Source: Treponema sp. (lineage in GTDB: Bacteria; Spirochaetota; Spirochaetia; Treponematales; Treponemataceae). Taken from it: a DNA stretch of 5,516 nt. This document shows, in pieces, positions 5,229 through 5,516 of this stretch. Each line of letters opens with the position of its first letter. Position 1 is the first letter of the stretch. The stretch spans positions 1 through 5,516 of the forward strand of contig JAEDGQ010000107.1 of assembly GCA_016297415.1 (NCBI GenBank), in the 5' to 3' direction. The notes under the pieces are model-generated. The model was not told the DNA's origin, made no database searches, and was given only the letters and a program-made list of their open reading frames with translations. A program made the translations under genes and the position numbers.

Positions 5229-5278
5229 TGGTGCCCCCGGGGTATTTTTATACGCGCACGGATGCACGTTCAATAAAA
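5229..5278. repeat. 50-bp direct repeat, copy 2
   Basis: This is 47 of 50 identical to copy 1 at 5105-5154. Two of the three differences turn the palindrome CCCTAGGG into the palindrome CCCCGGGG, so both arms changed together. The third (GCGCG to GCACG) introduces one mismatch in the ACGCGC hairpin. Its right end overlaps the T tract of the riboswitch terminator. Confidence 0.85.
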
Positions 5279-5313
5279 AAGCCCTGATCTCCAGACGCGG
5301 AAAACAGGGCTTG
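5275..5313 (-). terminator. Intrinsic terminator of the TPP riboswitch
   Basis: On the minus strand AAGCCCTG (5312-5305) pairs with CAGGGCTT (5286-5279) around an 18-base loop and runs into six T (5280-5275). It sits about 15 bases after the aptamer and before thiD, the standard position for a transcription-terminating expression platform. A small self-complementary segment CTTGAA/TTCAAG at 5310-5323 overlaps the stem's 5' side and could take part in switching. I could not trace a complete anti-terminator by eye. Confidence 0.85.
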
Positions 5314-5327
5314 AAAATTCAAGTTTA

Positions 5328-5407
5328 TTCACTACGCTGGCATTATCCAGATCAGTTATGGTCGAAGAGTTTACTCTTCCTCTCAGCCGGTTCACAACCA
5401 GCTCCCC
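5328..5407 (-). ncRNA. TPP riboswitch (THI element) aptamer controlling thiD-thiC
   Basis: Read on the minus strand, the conserved blocks of the THI box appear in order: GGGGAGC (consensus GGGGTGC, 5407-5401), a hairpin CTGGTT/AACCGG (5401-5387), the pyrimidine-binding CTGAGA (5386-5381), a variable hairpin GAAGAG/CTCTTC (5379-5364), then CTGATCTGGATAATGCCAGC and the closing GTAGTGAA. The aptamer binds thiamine pyrophosphate. With the terminator directly downstream it should switch off thiD and thiC transcription when TPP is high. The closing P1 stem is not obvious, because the bases 5' of GGGG are an A run. Confidence 0.95.
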
Positions 5408-5475
5408 TTTTTTTAAGAGTACAGTGGAATCAGGAATTAATCAATGGAGGCAGGGAAACAGAACAGGGCAAACGC

Positions 5476-5481
5476 ATTATA
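5476..5481 (-). promoter_or_regulatory. -10 box of the thi operon promoter
   Basis: On the minus strand a perfect TATAAT occurs about 70 bases before the TPP aptamer, placing the transcript start near 5469. This gives a leader that contains the whole riboswitch. No strong TTGACA-like -35 is seen at 16-18 bases; the region upstream is AT-rich. Confidence 0.55.
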
Positions 5482-5506
5482 ACCGATTTTATATTGAAAA
5501 TGGCGC

Positions 5507-5513
5507 AAAGGAG
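5507..5513 (+). promoter_or_regulatory. Shine-Dalgarno-like site for a gene beyond the right edge
   Basis: AAAGGAG lies three bases from the window end and may serve a plus-strand gene starting just outside, divergent from the thi operon. Alternatively an ATG at 5500 starts a frame (MAQRS) that runs off the edge, but it has no ribosome binding site. Confidence 0.35.
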
Positions 5514-5516
5514 TGA

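Noticed and set aside
5004..5276. Plus-strand open frame of 90 codons across the thiD start and the repeat composite
   Set aside because: Half is antisense to the thiD N-terminus and the rest is translation of the hairpin repeats. The coding appearance comes from the repeats.
4064..5278. Repeat islands considered as a CRISPR array
   Set aside because: There are only two copies of each direct repeat, the internal segments are hairpins rather than unique spacers, and no cas gene is present.
5443..5481. Short plus-strand frame starting at ATG 5443
   Set aside because: It stops after 12 codons, has no ribosome binding site, and overlaps the thi promoter region.

Overview
The window reads as chromosomal DNA from an anaerobic or microaerophilic bacterium of moderate to low GC. 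The overall look suggests a spirochaete of the genus Treponema: GC-rich hairpin repeats between AT-rich genes, the protein sequences, and a compact thioredoxin pair. This assignment is my impression; no 16S or other marker is present.

Left part (1-1260). The C-terminal end of an unidentified protein enters from the left edge. Three bases later comes a complete HD-domain metal-dependent phosphohydrolase of a family with a conserved C-terminal region. Facing it, on the minus strand, is a decayed MutT-type Nudix hydrolase. It keeps its C-terminal half but has lost the whole Nudix box, so it is a remnant.

Middle (1424-2640). A plus-strand pair encodes a thioredoxin-reductase-like flavoprotein and a classical thioredoxin. 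The reductase keeps both FAD motifs and the redox CATC but lacks the NADPH-binding GxGxxA and HRRxxxR motifs. It therefore resembles ferredoxin- or flavin-linked reductases rather than NADPH-dependent TrxB. A small palindromic 16-mer sits between the two genes and recurs in the thi region.

Right part (2665-5481, minus strand). This is a thiamine pyrimidine-branch locus, read from right to left: a promoter with a perfect TATAAT -10, a TPP riboswitch, an intrinsic terminator, a 174-bp repeat composite, thiD (HMP/HMP-P kinase), a 204-bp repeat-filled spacer, thiC (HMP-P synthase), and a terminator-like hairpin. ThiC makes HMP-P from AIR and ThiD phosphorylates it to HMP-PP. When TPP is abundant the riboswitch should favour termination before thiD. 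The thiazole and coupling genes are not in the window.

The most unusual material is non-coding. Two islands of dense perfect hairpins and direct repeats interrupt the thi operon. One lies exactly between the riboswitch terminator and thiD and carries promoter-like boxes that could bypass riboswitch control. At the right edge a Shine-Dalgarno-like AAAGGAG hints at a plus-strand gene starting just outside. No tRNA, rRNA, CRISPR or transposase gene was seen.
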